From: Inediibacterium massiliense
GTDB taxonomy: Bacteria > Bacillota > Clostridia > Peptostreptococcales > Thermotaleaceae
Assembly: GCF_001282725.1 (NCBI RefSeq)
Contig: NZ_LN876587.1
Span: 1,421,695-1,485,694 of the forward strand
DNA length: 64,000 bases
Direction: 5' to 3'
Part shown: positions 44,568 to 53,668 of the stretch, piece after piece
Position numbering within the stretch: the first letter of the stretch is position 1
Layout: every line of letters starts with the position of its first letter
Translations under genes and position numbers: made by a program
The notes under the pieces: generated by a model
Databases searched by the model: none
Seen by the model: the letters and a program-made list of their open reading frames with translations, nothing else
Told to the model about the DNA's origin: nothing

Positions 44568-46409
44568 CTACTGTTTCTTTAGTTCTTTTAATAACTTTTC
44601 GTAATCTATACATAACTCCCTGATCCTCACTATCTGATTTGGTGTTTTATCTTTCATTTTTTCAATTTCTTTTAATTCATTTTCAATTTCTGTTTTTCTT
44701 GTTGTTAATTTATGTTTTTTTATAACATCCATATAGTCTATGAAAGCTTTATCTATATTTTCTATAGGAACAACTTTTTTATAAATATCATGAAGTATAG
44801 AAATTTCTTCTTCATTAAATTGTCCTACAATCATTTCTATAGAAACAAATTCATTTGTTTCATATAAACCCTCTATCACTTTTGCTATTTTTATATGAAT
44901 ATCATCTATAAAGTCTTCACAACTCATCATATTTTTTATTTTATCAAATAACCGTTTATCATCCATCATTAATTTTAATAAACTTCTTTCTGCTTCTATA
45001 TAACCCATTTTTTGTATAGGCTTCACAGGTTTTATATCATATTTATTAGTATACCTATCGTTTTTACTTCTATACTTATTCTTATAAGATGGATTATCTT
45101 TTTGATAATTTCCTTTATTATTTCCATAGATTTCCGATTTTATAGCCTCTGGCGAAATATGTGAAGCTGAAGCTATCTTTTGTATATAAGCATCTATTTC
45201 TACAGGACTTTTTAATGTCTTTAGTATAGAAGTGATAGATTGTACAAATTTTATTTTACCTTCTGTAGTAGTCATATCATTTTCATTATGAGCTAATTTT
45301 ATTTTATAGTCCACCAAAGGCAAAGCTTTTTGTATTTCTTCTAAAAAAGCATCTCTTCCCTTTTTTCTAACATATTCATCTGGATCTACTCCATCTGATA
45401 AATCTACTACTTTTACTTTACATCCTACATCTTTTAAAACATCTAGTCCTCTTAGTGTTGCTGCTTTTCCTGCCGTATCGCCATCATAAGCAATCATCAC
45501 TTCATCTGCATATCTTTTTAATAGATATCCTTGACTCTTTGTAAGAGCTGTTCCTAGTGATGCAACAGCATTATAGATGCCGCCTTCATAAAGACCGATC
45601 ACATCCATATATCCTTCTACTACAATAATTTGTTTTTTCTTTCTGATTTCATCTTTTGATAGATTTAGTCCATATAAATGATTTCCTTTATTAAACACAG
45701 GAGTTTCAGGAGAATTTAAATATTTAGGCTCACCTTCATCAATGATTCTGCCTCCAAATCCTATCACTTTTCCTGATACATTAATAATAGGAAATATGAC
45801 TCTATTTCTAAATCTATCGTAGTAACCATCTTTTGTTTTTCTTTTGATGACCAATCCTGCTTTATAAATAAGCTTTTGATCGTATCCTTTGCTTAAAAGA
45901 TATCTATTTAGTAACTCCCACTGATTTTTTGCATATCCTAAGCCAAATTTTTTGATGGTTTGAATATTTAATCCTCTTTCATGTAAATAATTTAGTCCTA
46001 TATTTCCTGTTTGAAAAAGATTTTTATAATAAAACAACGCAGCTTCTCTATTGATTTCATATAATTGATTTTTAATATGAATTTCTTCTCTTTGACGATC
46101 AGATGTAGCATGCTCTTCTATAGAGATTCCTGCCCAATCTCCTAACATATGTATCGCATCTATAAAGTCTATATGTTCCATCTGCATAACAAATTGAATT
46201 GCATCTCCTGATTTTCCACATCCAAAACAATGATAGAATTGTTTTTCCTCAGATACTACAAAAGATGGTGTCTTCTCATGATGAAAAGGACATAATCCTT
46301 TGTATGTAGATCCACTTTTTTTAAGAGGTACATACCTAGAGACTACATCTATAATAGGATTTCTTTCTTTTATTTCTTCAATTAATTCTTCATCAAAATA
46401 AGTACTCAT
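44568..46409 (-). CDS. dnaG: DNA primase DnaG
   Basis: A 613-residue primase: CHC2 zinc finger (CPFHHEKTPSF...FHCFGCG-type YHCFGCGKSGD), TOPRIM domain (VVEGYMDVIGLYEGG; IAYDGDTAGKAA) and a C-terminal DnaB-binding helical domain. It primes Okazaki fragments. It is in the standard yqxD-dnaG-rpoD macromolecular synthesis operon. ATG at 46409 follows GGTGAT; a GTG at 46418 overlaps it. Confidence 0.96.
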   Translation of the reverse strand: MSTYFDEELIEEIKERNPIIDVVSRYVPLKKSGSTYKGLCPFHHEKTPSFVVSEEKQFYHCFGCGKSGDAIQFVMQMEHIDFIDAIHMLGDWAGISIEEHATSDRQREEIHIKNQLYEINREAALFYYKNLFQTGNIGLNYLHERGLNIQTIKKFGLGYAKNQWELLNRYLLSKGYDQKLIYKAGLVIKRKTKDGYYDRFRNRVIFPIINVSGKVIGFGGRIIDEGEPKYLNSPETPVFNKGNHLYGLNLSKDEIRKKKQIIVVEGYMDVIGLYEGGIYNAVASLGTALTKSQGYLLKRYADEVMIAYDGDTAGKAATLRGLDVLKDVGCKVKVVDLSDGVDPDEYVRKKGRDAFLEEIQKALPLVDYKIKLAHNENDMTTTEGKIKFVQSITSILKTLKSPVEIDAYIQKIASASHISPEAIKSEIYGNNKGNYQKDNPSYKNKYRSKNDRYTNKYDIKPVKPIQKMGYIEAERSLLKLMMDDKRLFDKIKNMMSCEDFIDDIHIKIAKVIEGLYETNEFVSIEMIVGQFNEEEISILHDIYKKVVPIENIDKAFIDYMDVIKKHKLTTRKTEIENELKEIEKMKDKTPNQIVRIRELCIDYEKLLKELKKQ

Positions 46410-46475
46410 TTTTATCACCTATATTATCCTTTTCTCCATATATATGAAATTTCCTTCTTTCAAAAAGTTTAATCT

Positions 46476-46931
46476 CTAAATATCAGAATTATATAGGCAT
46501 TTATGTAGAATTTTGTTGAAATTATTCATAAATCTTATATCATCTTCTTTACTTCTTTTAGAGGGTCCTTTAACTTTATTGCCTCCTCTCATGCTTTTCA
46601 TATTTATATATCTTCTTATGAGGAGATCTTCTATATTCTCTTGTGTATATATGAATCCTCTAGTTGATAAACAAAGTACTTGTTTGCCTAATAAAAGGGA
46701 TGCCAATCCATAATCATCTGTAATCACCAAATCATTTTTTTGTGTTTTATTTATAATCATCATATCTACTGATTGATTCTCGTTATCTACAATCACATAT
46801 TCTACATCTTTTTGACGCTTCGAAACATGGCAAATACTAATGACCATAACTACCTTTACAGTATATTTTTTAGAGTGATGAATAATCAGTTCTTTCACAC
46901 AACAGGCATCACCATCTACATATATTGTCAT
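46476..46931 (-). CDS. YaiI/YqxD family protein (DUF188, PIN-like)
   Basis: A 151-residue protein with the family start MTIYVDGDACCVKELI, NDLVITDDYGLASLLL and the C-terminal GGNKVKGPSKRSKED, RFMNNFNKIL. PIN-like NYN-type fold with conserved acidic residues suggests a nuclease, unproven. It precedes dnaG as in Bacillus yqxD. The ATG follows GAGGTGAG. Confidence 0.92.
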   Translation of the reverse strand: MTIYVDGDACCVKELIIHHSKKYTVKVVMVISICHVSKRQKDVEYVIVDNENQSVDMMIINKTQKNDLVITDDYGLASLLLGKQVLCLSTRGFIYTQENIEDLLIRRYINMKSMRGGNKVKGPSKRSKEDDIRFMNNFNKILHKCLYNSDI

Positions 46932-47127
46932 TTATATATATACTCACCTCATTTTTTCTTTATCTTTCTCAATATTCGACATAAGTATCTTTAATCCTCC
47001 TTTATTTAAAAGGAAAATAAAATACATAATTGTCTGTCATTTCTCTAAATTTCACAAATTACTTCTATTTTTCTACTTTTGTATTAATATATATACCACA
47101 ATATATTCATTATTCCTCCTATAATAA

Positions 47128-47164
47128 AAAAAAGACATGGAAAAATTTTTCCATGTCTTTTTTT
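47128..47164 (-). terminator. Terminator of the ccpN-ppsR-ppdK operon
   Basis: AAAGACATGGAAAAA and TTTTTCCATGTCTTT are a near-perfect 15-base inverted repeat, followed on the minus strand by TTTTTTTATTATAGG, directly at the ppdK stop. Confidence 0.85.
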
Positions 47165-49786
47165 TTATTTATTTTGTACTGCTGCACGTGCTGCTGCAAG
47201 TCTTGCAATAGGTACTCTATATGGAGAGCATGATACATAATGAAGTCCTATTTTGTGACAAAATTCAATAGAATCTGGATCTCCTCCATGTTCCCCACAA
47301 ATGCCAAGTTTAATATCTTCTCTTTGAGATTTTCCTAGTTCTACAGCCATTTTCATAAGTTTTCCAACCCCTACCTGATCTAATCTTTGGAAAGGATCTT
47401 TTTCAAATATTTCTTTTTTTCTATATTCTGGAATGAATTTTCCTGCATCATCTCTTGAAAATCCATAAGTCATTTGAGTCAAATCATTTGTTCCAAAAGA
47501 GAAAAACTCTGCATGTTTTGCAATTTCATCAGCAGTTAAAGCAGCTCTTGGTACTTCAATCATAGTACCTACTTTAATTTTTAATGTCTCGCCCATTTCA
47601 TCCATTACTTCTTTTGCAGTCTTTATAATTAAATCTTTGATAATTTCTAATTCCTTTTCACTTCCAATAAGCGGAACCATAATCTCAGGTTCAATATTGA
47701 TATTTTTTTCTTTCTTTACTTCTATAGCTGCCATTATGATAGCTTTTGTTTGCATTTCACATATTTCTGGATACGTAATAGATAATCTGCATCCTCTATG
47801 ACCAAGCATTGGATTCACTTCTTTTAATTCCTCTACTGTTTCTTTTAATTCTTCATAAGAAACTCCTATTTGTTTTGAAAGTGCTTTTATGTCTTCATCA
47901 TGATGTGGTAAAAATTCATGTAGTGGTGGATCTAGTAATCTAATTGTTACTGATCTTTCTCCCATTTCCTTGAAAATTCCTACAAAATCATTTTTTTGGA
48001 AAGGCAGTAATTTATCTAGTGCAGCTACTCTTTCTTCTACAGTTTTAGAAAGAATCATTTTTCTCACAGCAGGAATTCTTTCTTCCTCAAAGAACATATG
48101 CTCTGTTCTACAAAGTCCAATTCCCTCTGCTCCAAATTTTACAGCTACAGCTGCATCCTTTGGTGTGTCTGCATTTGTTCTTACTTTTAGTTTTCTAATT
48201 TCATCTGCCCAATTCATTAAAGTAGCAAAGTTTCCTGATAATTCTGGATCTTTTGTTTCAATACTTCCTTCATATACATTTCCTGTATTTCCATCAAGAG
48301 AAATAAAATCTCCTTCTTTAAAAATTTTAGTTCCTACTTTAAATAATTTATTTGTTTCATCTACTCTTAACTCTCCACATCCTGCTACACAACATTTCCC
48401 CATTCCTCTTGCTACTACTGCTGCATGAGAAGTCATTCCTCCTCTTGCTGTTAAAATTCCTTGTGCTGCTACCATTCCTTCTATATCTTCAGGAGAAGTT
48501 TCCAGTCTTACTAAAACTACTTTTTCTCCTTCACTAGCTTTAGCTACGACATCTTCTGCATTGAAATAAATTTTTCCTGTAGCAGCTCCAGGAGATGCTG
48601 GCAATCCTTTTGTAATTTTTGTAGCTTCTTTTATGGCTTTCTCTTCAAAAGTAGGATGAAGAAGTTGGTCTAATTGATTTGGTTCGATTCTTAATATAGC
48701 CGTCTCTTTATCAATGATTTTTTCATTTACCATATCTACTGCTACATTAATTGCTGCTGCTGCTGTTCTTTTTCCATTTCTTGTTTGAAGTAAGAATAAT
48801 TTGCCTTTTTCTATTGTAAATTCAATATCTTGCATATCTTTATAGTGATTTTCTAATAAATTGGCAACATTTACAAATTGATCATATACAGGAGGCATTG
48901 TATTTTGAAGCTGTGCAATAGGTTGAGGTGTTCTAATTCCTGCTACCACATCCTCTCCTTGTGCATTCATTAAAAATTCTCCAAATAATTTTTTCTCTCC
49001 TGTAGCAGGATTTCGAGTGAATGCAACTCCTGTTCCTGAAGTATCTCCCATATTTCCAAATACCATGGATTGTACATTTACAGCTGTTCCAAAGTGGCTT
49101 GGAATCTCATTTAATTCTCTATATACAATAGCTCTAGGATTATTCCAAGAACTAAATACAGCTTGAACTGCCATTAATAATTGTTCTTTTGGATCTTGTG
49201 GAAAATCTTTTCTAGATTCTTTTTTCACAAGCTTTTTATATTCTTCAATAATATTTTTAAGATTTTCTGATGTTAACTCTGTATCTAGCTCTACATGACT
49301 AATTTCCTTTTCTTTTTCTAATATATGATCAAATTTATATTTTGGGATTTCAAGTACTACATCTCCAAACATTTGAATAAATCTTCTGTAGCTATCATAA
49401 GCAAATCTTTCATTTTCTGTTGCTTTTGCCATTCCTACTACCGTTTGGTCATTAAGACCTAAGTTTAATATGGTATCCATCATACCAGGCATAGAAACAA
49501 CAGCTCCAGATCTTACAGATACTAAAAGAGGATTGGTTGCATCTCCAAATTTCTTTCCTATTTTTTCTTCTAAATTTTTTAGATTTTCAAAAATTTCTCC
49601 CACAATACTTTCATGAATTTGTTTTCCATCTTCATAATATTGATTACAAGCTTGTGTAGTCACTGTAAACCCTGGAGGGACAGGAAGTCCTATCTTCGTC
49701 ATTTCTGCTAAATTTGCACCTTTTCCCCCTAGTAAAGATTTCATTTCCTTATTTCCTTCATAAAATGCATATACATATTTTGTCAT
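47165..49786 (-). CDS. ppdK: Pyruvate, phosphate dikinase
   Basis: An 873-residue enzyme that interconverts pyruvate + ATP + Pi and PEP + AMP + PPi. The N-terminal nucleotide domain (GGKGANLAEMTKIGLPVPPG), the swivelling domain with catalytic histidine H454 (GGMTSHAAVVARGMG), and the C-terminal TIM barrel (GLCRTEHMFF; KLGICGEHGG with the catalytic cysteine) are all present. T452, two residues before H454, is the site where its regulator (encoded next) would act. In anaerobes it can run toward pyruvate and ATP in glycolysis. Confidence 0.97.
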   Translation of the reverse strand: MTKYVYAFYEGNKEMKSLLGGKGANLAEMTKIGLPVPPGFTVTTQACNQYYEDGKQIHESIVGEIFENLKNLEEKIGKKFGDATNPLLVSVRSGAVVSMPGMMDTILNLGLNDQTVVGMAKATENERFAYDSYRRFIQMFGDVVLEIPKYKFDHILEKEKEISHVELDTELTSENLKNIIEEYKKLVKKESRKDFPQDPKEQLLMAVQAVFSSWNNPRAIVYRELNEIPSHFGTAVNVQSMVFGNMGDTSGTGVAFTRNPATGEKKLFGEFLMNAQGEDVVAGIRTPQPIAQLQNTMPPVYDQFVNVANLLENHYKDMQDIEFTIEKGKLFLLQTRNGKRTAAAAINVAVDMVNEKIIDKETAILRIEPNQLDQLLHPTFEEKAIKEATKITKGLPASPGAATGKIYFNAEDVVAKASEGEKVVLVRLETSPEDIEGMVAAQGILTARGGMTSHAAVVARGMGKCCVAGCGELRVDETNKLFKVGTKIFKEGDFISLDGNTGNVYEGSIETKDPELSGNFATLMNWADEIRKLKVRTNADTPKDAAVAVKFGAEGIGLCRTEHMFFEEERIPAVRKMILSKTVEERVAALDKLLPFQKNDFVGIFKEMGERSVTIRLLDPPLHEFLPHHDEDIKALSKQIGVSYEELKETVEELKEVNPMLGHRGCRLSITYPEICEMQTKAIIMAAIEVKKEKNINIEPEIMVPLIGSEKELEIIKDLIIKTAKEVMDEMGETLKIKVGTMIEVPRAALTADEIAKHAEFFSFGTNDLTQMTYGFSRDDAGKFIPEYRKKEIFEKDPFQRLDQVGVGKLMKMAVELGKSQREDIKLGICGEHGGDPDSIEFCHKIGLHYVSCSPYRVPIARLAAARAAVQNK

Positions 49787-49803
49787 ATTTCAAACCCCTT
49801 TCA

Positions 49804-50616
49804 TTATTTCCAATTTTCTTTTAATATTTCTAAAATAATATTTGCACTTTCTTCAATAGCTTTAGAAGATACATCAATGATAGGACATCCTACTCTTTTC
49901 ATAATACCTTCCGCATAATCCAGTTCCATTAAAATTCTTTCCATACTTGCATAATTCGCTTCATTTTTAAGACCTAATGCTTTGAGTCTTTCCTGTCTTA
50001 TTTCATTTAATTTAATAGGATTTGTAGTAAGGCCTATAATCTTTTTAGCAGGAACATTAAATAATTCTTCTGGTACAGGTACCTCTGGAACTAATGGAAC
50101 ATTGGCTACTTTTATATTTTTATGAGCTAAATACATACTAAGGGGGGTCTTAGATGTTCTTGAAATTCCTATTAAAACTGCATCTGCTTTTTTAAGTCCC
50201 CTCGGATCTTTTCCATCATCATATTTTACCGCGAATTCTATAGCTTCTATTTTTTTGAAATACTTTTCATCTAATTTTCTAATAAGTCCTGGTTCATTTT
50301 TAGGAGATTCTCCTAAAGTTTTCTCTAAAGCTTCTGTAATAGGAGTCATAATATCAATAGCAATAATATTTTTTTCCTTTGCTTTTTCCTCTAAAACTCT
50401 TCTTAAAGAAGGAATCACCATTGTAAAAACAATAAAAGAATTTTCATGACTTGCTTCATTTATAATTTCAACAATCTGATCTTCATCTGATATATATGGA
50501 AATCTCCTAAATTCACAATTTTTGCATAAGAATTGACTTGTTGCTGCTTTTACAACTTGTTCTCCTGTTTCTCCTATAGAGTCAGAAATAATATATACCA
50601 CTAGCCTGCGATCCAT
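49804..50616 (-). CDS. ppsR: PPDK/PEP synthase regulatory kinase/pyrophosphorylase (DUF299)
   Basis: A 270-residue bifunctional regulator that phosphorylates the TSH threonine with ADP to stop PPDK, and dephosphorylates it with phosphate. Family motifs: VVYIISDSIGETGEQVVKAA at the start, the P-loop-like GISRTSKTPLSMYLA, and GLTTNPIKLNEIRQERL. It lies 17 bases before its target ppdK and after ccpN. ATG at 50616 with GGAGG 8 nt upstream. Confidence 0.95.
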   Translation of the reverse strand: MDRRLVVYIISDSIGETGEQVVKAATSQFLCKNCEFRRFPYISDEDQIVEIINEASHENSFIVFTMVIPSLRRVLEEKAKEKNIIAIDIMTPITEALEKTLGESPKNEPGLIRKLDEKYFKKIEAIEFAVKYDDGKDPRGLKKADAVLIGISRTSKTPLSMYLAHKNIKVANVPLVPEVPVPEELFNVPAKKIIGLTTNPIKLNEIRQERLKALGLKNEANYASMERILMELDYAEGIMKRVGCPIIDVSSKAIEESANIILEILKENWK

Positions 50617-50632
50617 GCGCATTCCTCCTTTT

Positions 50633-51274
50633 TTATTGCTGCCTTCCAAGTTCTACAAATAATTTAGTTATATTGGTTTTAGATACTTTTCCTACCACTT
50701 TAAAAAATTCCTTGCCATCTTCTATAACTTTCTCCACTACTGGAAGACTATCTACTTGATGATCTATAATTTTAATGGCAGCTTCTAGAGCAGTTTCATC
50801 TGGATACGTCATGACAATATTAGGCATTCTAGTCATAATCAAACCTACAGGTACTTTGTTTACATCCGTTCCACCCATAATTGTTCTTAAAAAATCCTTT
50901 CTGGATACAATACCTACAAGATAGTTATTAGATGTCACAAAAATACTGCCTACATCTTCTAAAAACAAAGTAACAATTGCATCATATAGATTTGTTTGCT
51001 CTCCCACTACAATAGGCATAGATTTAATTTCTTTTACTTTAATACGGTGAATTTCTTCTGAAATCAAATTAATAGGTATATTTCCCGAATACAAATAACC
51101 CACTTTAGGTCTTGCATCTAACATTCCCGTCATAGTCAAAATAGCTAAATCCGGTCTTAATGTAGCTCTTGTAACCTTTAACAAATTGGCAATCTGTTCG
51201 CTCGTAATAGGCTCCTTTTCTTTTACGATATCAATAATCTTTTTTTGTCGCTCTGTAAACTCTATGGTGATCAC
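50633..51274 (-). CDS. ccpN: CcpN-like HTH-CBS transcription repressor
   Basis: A 213-residue protein: winged helix (about 1-65; ITSEQIANLLKVTRATLRPDLAIL) and two CBS domains (about 80-210; GSIFVTSNNYLVGIVSRKDFLR, DSLPVVEKV). Bacillus CcpN represses gluconeogenic gapB and pckA and its CBS pair senses ADP/ATP. The gene is first in ccpN-ppsR-ppdK. The start is GTG (51274) with GGAG 8 nt upstream. Two CcpN-operator-like sites lie ahead, so it may repress itself and ppdK. Confidence 0.92.
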   Translation of the reverse strand: MITIEFTERQKKIIDIVKEKEPITSEQIANLLKVTRATLRPDLAILTMTGMLDARPKVGYLYSGNIPINLISEEIHRIKVKEIKSMPIVVGEQTNLYDAIVTLFLEDVGSIFVTSNNYLVGIVSRKDFLRTIMGGTDVNKVPVGLIMTRMPNIVMTYPDETALEAAIKIIDHQVDSLPVVEKVIEDGKEFFKVVGKVSKTNITKLFVELGRQQ

Positions 51275-51297
51275 CTCTTTATCTCCGTTTTATGTAA

Positions 51298-51330
51298 TAT
51301 GTTATACTATTTATGTTTATATGTTATATT
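51298..51330 (-). promoter_or_regulatory. Two CcpN operator-like sites over the ccpN-ppsR-ppdK promoter
   Basis: On the plus strand TATGTTATACT (51298-51308) and TATGTTATATT (51320-51330) both fit the recalled CcpN consensus TRTGHYATAYW at every position. The sites are 22 bases apart (two helix turns) and lie 24 and 46 bases before the GTG. Candidate -10 elements (TATAAT at 51328-51333 or TAACAT at 51321-51326) overlap the second site. Confidence 0.65.
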
Positions 51331-51404
51331 ATATATAGATTGTAACAAATATTTGTGATTATTTCTATATTTTTTTGCATTTTTTTTAAAATTATTTTTG
51401 TAAA

Positions 51405-51445
51405 AAAAATAAAGGAGACATTTTATCACTTCGCCTCCTTTATTT
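51405..51445 (-). terminator. Terminator after glyS
   Basis: Minus strand AAATAAAGGAG pairs with CTCCTTTATTT across a 17-20-base loop, followed by TTTTTTTAC. Confidence 0.7.
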
Positions 51446-51456
51446 TCTCCATATCA

Positions 51457-52845
51457 TTAAAATTCTAATTTTGATTCTATATATTTTTCTAAGTCTTCTA
51501 TTTTCACTCTTTCTTGCTCCATAGTATCTCTATCTCTTACAGTAACTGAATGATCTTCTAATGTATCAAAATCATAAGTCACACAAAATGGCGTTCCAAT
51601 TTCATCTTGTCTTCTATATCTTTTTCCAATACTTCCTGATATATCATAATCTACCATGAACTTTTTAGATAATTGTGCATACAACTCTTCTGCACCTTCA
51701 CTTAATTTTTTAGTAAGTGGCAAAATACAAACTTTGTATGGAGATAAAGCCGGATGAAGTTTTAATACAGTTCTTGTAGTTCCATCATCTAATGCTTCCT
51801 CTTCATATGCATCTACTAGAAATGCCAAAGTTACTCTGTCTGCTCCTAAAGATGGTTCAATACAATATGGAATATATTTTTCATTTGTAACGGGATCTTG
51901 ATAGCTTAAATCTACTCCTGAATGTTCTTTATGTTGTTTTAAGTCAAAATCTGTTCGATCTGCAATTCCCCAAAGCTCTCCCCAACCAAATGGAAATAAA
52001 TATTCTATGTCTGTTGTAGCATTGCTATAATGTGATAATTCCTCTTGATCATGATCTCTTAGACGAATATTGTCTTCGTTTATATTTAATGATAATAACC
52101 ATTCTTTACAAAACTCTTTCCAATAATAAAACCATTCTAAATCTTCTCCAGGTTTACAGAAAAACTCAAGCTCCATTTGTTCAAATTCACGAGTTCTAAA
52201 TGTAAAATTACCAGGAGTAATCTCATTTCTAAAAGATTTTCCTATTTGTCCTATTCCAAAAGGCATTTTTTTTCTAGATGCTCTTGCTACATTTTTAAAG
52301 TTTACAAATATTCCTTGAGCAGTCTCAGGTCTTAAATATATTTCTGATTTTGAATCTTCAGTTACCCCTTGATAAGTTTTAAACATTAAATTAAATTGTC
52401 TAATGCTTGTATAATTTAGTTCTCCACATTCAGGACATTTGATATCTTTTTCTTTTATATAATTTTCCATTTTTTCATTGGACCAACCATCTACATTCAT
52501 TTCTTCATTTTGTGTCATTAGATAATCTTCGATTAGTTTATCTGCCCTAAAACGTGATTTACAGCTTTTACAGTCTAATAATGGATCATTAAATCCTCCT
52601 ACGTGACCTGATGCTACCCAAGTTTGAGGATTCATAAGAATCGCCGCATCCAATCCTACATTGTATGGAGATTCTTGAATAAATTTTTTCCACCAAGCTT
52701 TTTTTACATTATTTTTTAATTCTACTCCTAAAGGTCCATAATCCCATGTATTGGCAAGACCTCCATATATTTCTGATCCTGGAAATATAAATCCTCTTCC
52801 TTTTGCCAATGATACTACTTTTTCCATTGATTTTTGTGTATTCAT
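51457..52845 (-). CDS. glyS: Glycyl-tRNA synthetase, single-chain alpha2 type
   Basis: A 462-residue class II synthetase. It has the start [25 protein letters not shown], a cysteine set that looks like a zinc site ([21 protein letters not shown]), motif 2 region ([21 protein letters not shown]), motif 3 ([12 protein letters not shown]) and a C-terminal anticodon-binding domain. It is the archaeal/eukaryotic-type alpha2 GlyRS, placed where Bacillus has the unrelated glyQ and glyS pair. A T-box leader precedes it. Confidence 0.96.
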   Translation of the reverse strand: MNTQKSMEKVVSLAKGRGFIFPGSEIYGGLANTWDYGPLGVELKNNVKKAWWKKFIQESPYNVGLDAAILMNPQTWVASGHVGGFNDPLLDCKSCKSRFRADKLIEDYLMTQNEEMNVDGWSNEKMENYIKEKDIKCPECGELNYTSIRQFNLMFKTYQGVTEDSKSEIYLRPETAQGIFVNFKNVARASRKKMPFGIGQIGKSFRNEITPGNFTFRTREFEQMELEFFCKPGEDLEWFYYWKEFCKEWLLSLNINEDNIRLRDHDQEELSHYSNATTDIEYLFPFGWGELWGIADRTDFDLKQHKEHSGVDLSYQDPVTNEKYIPYCIEPSLGADRVTLAFLVDAYEEEALDDGTTRTVLKLHPALSPYKVCILPLTKKLSEGAEELYAQLSKKFMVDYDISGSIGKRYRRQDEIGTPFCVTYDFDTLEDHSVTVRDRDTMEQERVKIEDLEKYIESKLEF

Positions 52846-52870
52846 TTTTATCCTCCTGTTTCTTTCAAAA

Positions 52871-53060
52871 ATATAAAAAACCCTTCATCCCTATCAAGGG
52901 ACGAAAGGTTTTACTTCCGCGGTTCCACCCTAGTTGATACTAATGTATCCACTTTCAACTATTCACTCTAGAGTGCCTTTCACCAAAATACAATATCGGA
53001 TTCTCAGCATCCCCGACTCTCTGTGATTTTACTTTTGATTACTTCTCTCTGTCATCATGA
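52871..53060 (-). promoter_or_regulatory. Glycine T-box riboswitch leader of glyS
   Basis: The T-box AGGGTGGAACCGCGG is at 52917-52931 on the minus strand. A terminator stem (52879-52912, AACCTTTCGTCCC with GGGATGAAGGGTT) is followed by T-runs; the antiterminator uses the T-box region. The predicted specifier is GGC at 52975-52977 (in GAAAGGCACT), a glycine codon. AGAGAG at the 5' side is typical of stem I. Uncharged tRNA-Gly would turn on glyS. Confidence 0.92.
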
Positions 53061-53078
53061 TTATTAGATTTGTCTAAG

Positions 53079-53107
53079 ATTTTACCATATTAACTTCTTT
53101 CTGTAAA
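53079..53107 (-). promoter_or_regulatory. Sigma-A promoter of the T-box-glyS unit
   Basis: Minus strand TTTACA (53102-53107), 17 bases, TAAAAT (53079-53084), just after the DUF4342 gene and 20-30 bases before stem I of the T-box. Confidence 0.6.
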
Positions 53108-53110
53108 GAC

Positions 53111-53647
53111 TTATTCTTCTTCCTTTTTTTCTATATCTACAGCTTCATCTTTATTAAGATCTACTTTATTTTTGTTCACACTCATCTTCGATTTAATTTG
53201 CTCAAATGTATCCTCTGCTGTATTTTTCATATTATCTAAAGCGCCTTCTGCCATTTCATTTAAGTCTACTACTTCTCCATCAGTTTTGACAATCTCAATT
53301 TTACATTTTGTTGCTAGTGCTGCCAAAGTTCCAATCATAGCGATTTGAGGAGCTAAAAAAGCGCCTACGGCTCCTGCTGTTACAGGAATATTCATCATTA
53401 CTTCTCCATCTTTTTTAAATACTATCTTTGTTATATTTCCCTTTTTTACAATCTCTTTTAACTTTTCTACTATATCATTTCCTACTCCAGAAATATTTTC
53501 CTTAAAGTTTTTACTTTGTTTTTCTTCAATGAGTATAATTGCATCTATTACATTTCCCCCTGCTACCTCTAAAGCTTCACGTGCTTCTTTGTAGCTAACA
53601 CCTGTTCTATCCCTTACTTGATCGATTTGTTCTAGTGTAATTTCCAT
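53111..53647 (-). CDS. UBA-like/DUF4342 domain protein
   Basis: A 178-residue protein with an N-terminal UBA-like helix bundle (ITLEQIDQVRDRTGVSYKEAREALEVAGGNVIDAI-type, here residues 2-36), a DUF4342 part (about 58-120; GNITKIVFKKDGEVMMNIPVTAGAVGAFLAP) with a hydrophobic stretch, and a charged C-terminal tail. Function unknown; common in Clostridia between recO and glyS. ATG at 53647 follows AAGGTGG; an ATG at 53659 is upstream of that site. Confidence 0.85.
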   Translation of the reverse strand: MEITLEQIDQVRDRTGVSYKEAREALEVAGGNVIDAIILIEEKQSKNFKENISGVGNDIVEKLKEIVKKGNITKIVFKKDGEVMMNIPVTAGAVGAFLAPQIAMIGTLAALATKCKIEIVKTDGEVVDLNEMAEGALDNMKNTAEDTFEQIKSKMSVNKNKVDLNKDEAVDIEKKEEE

Positions 53648-53668
53648 ACATAACACCACCTTTATTTT

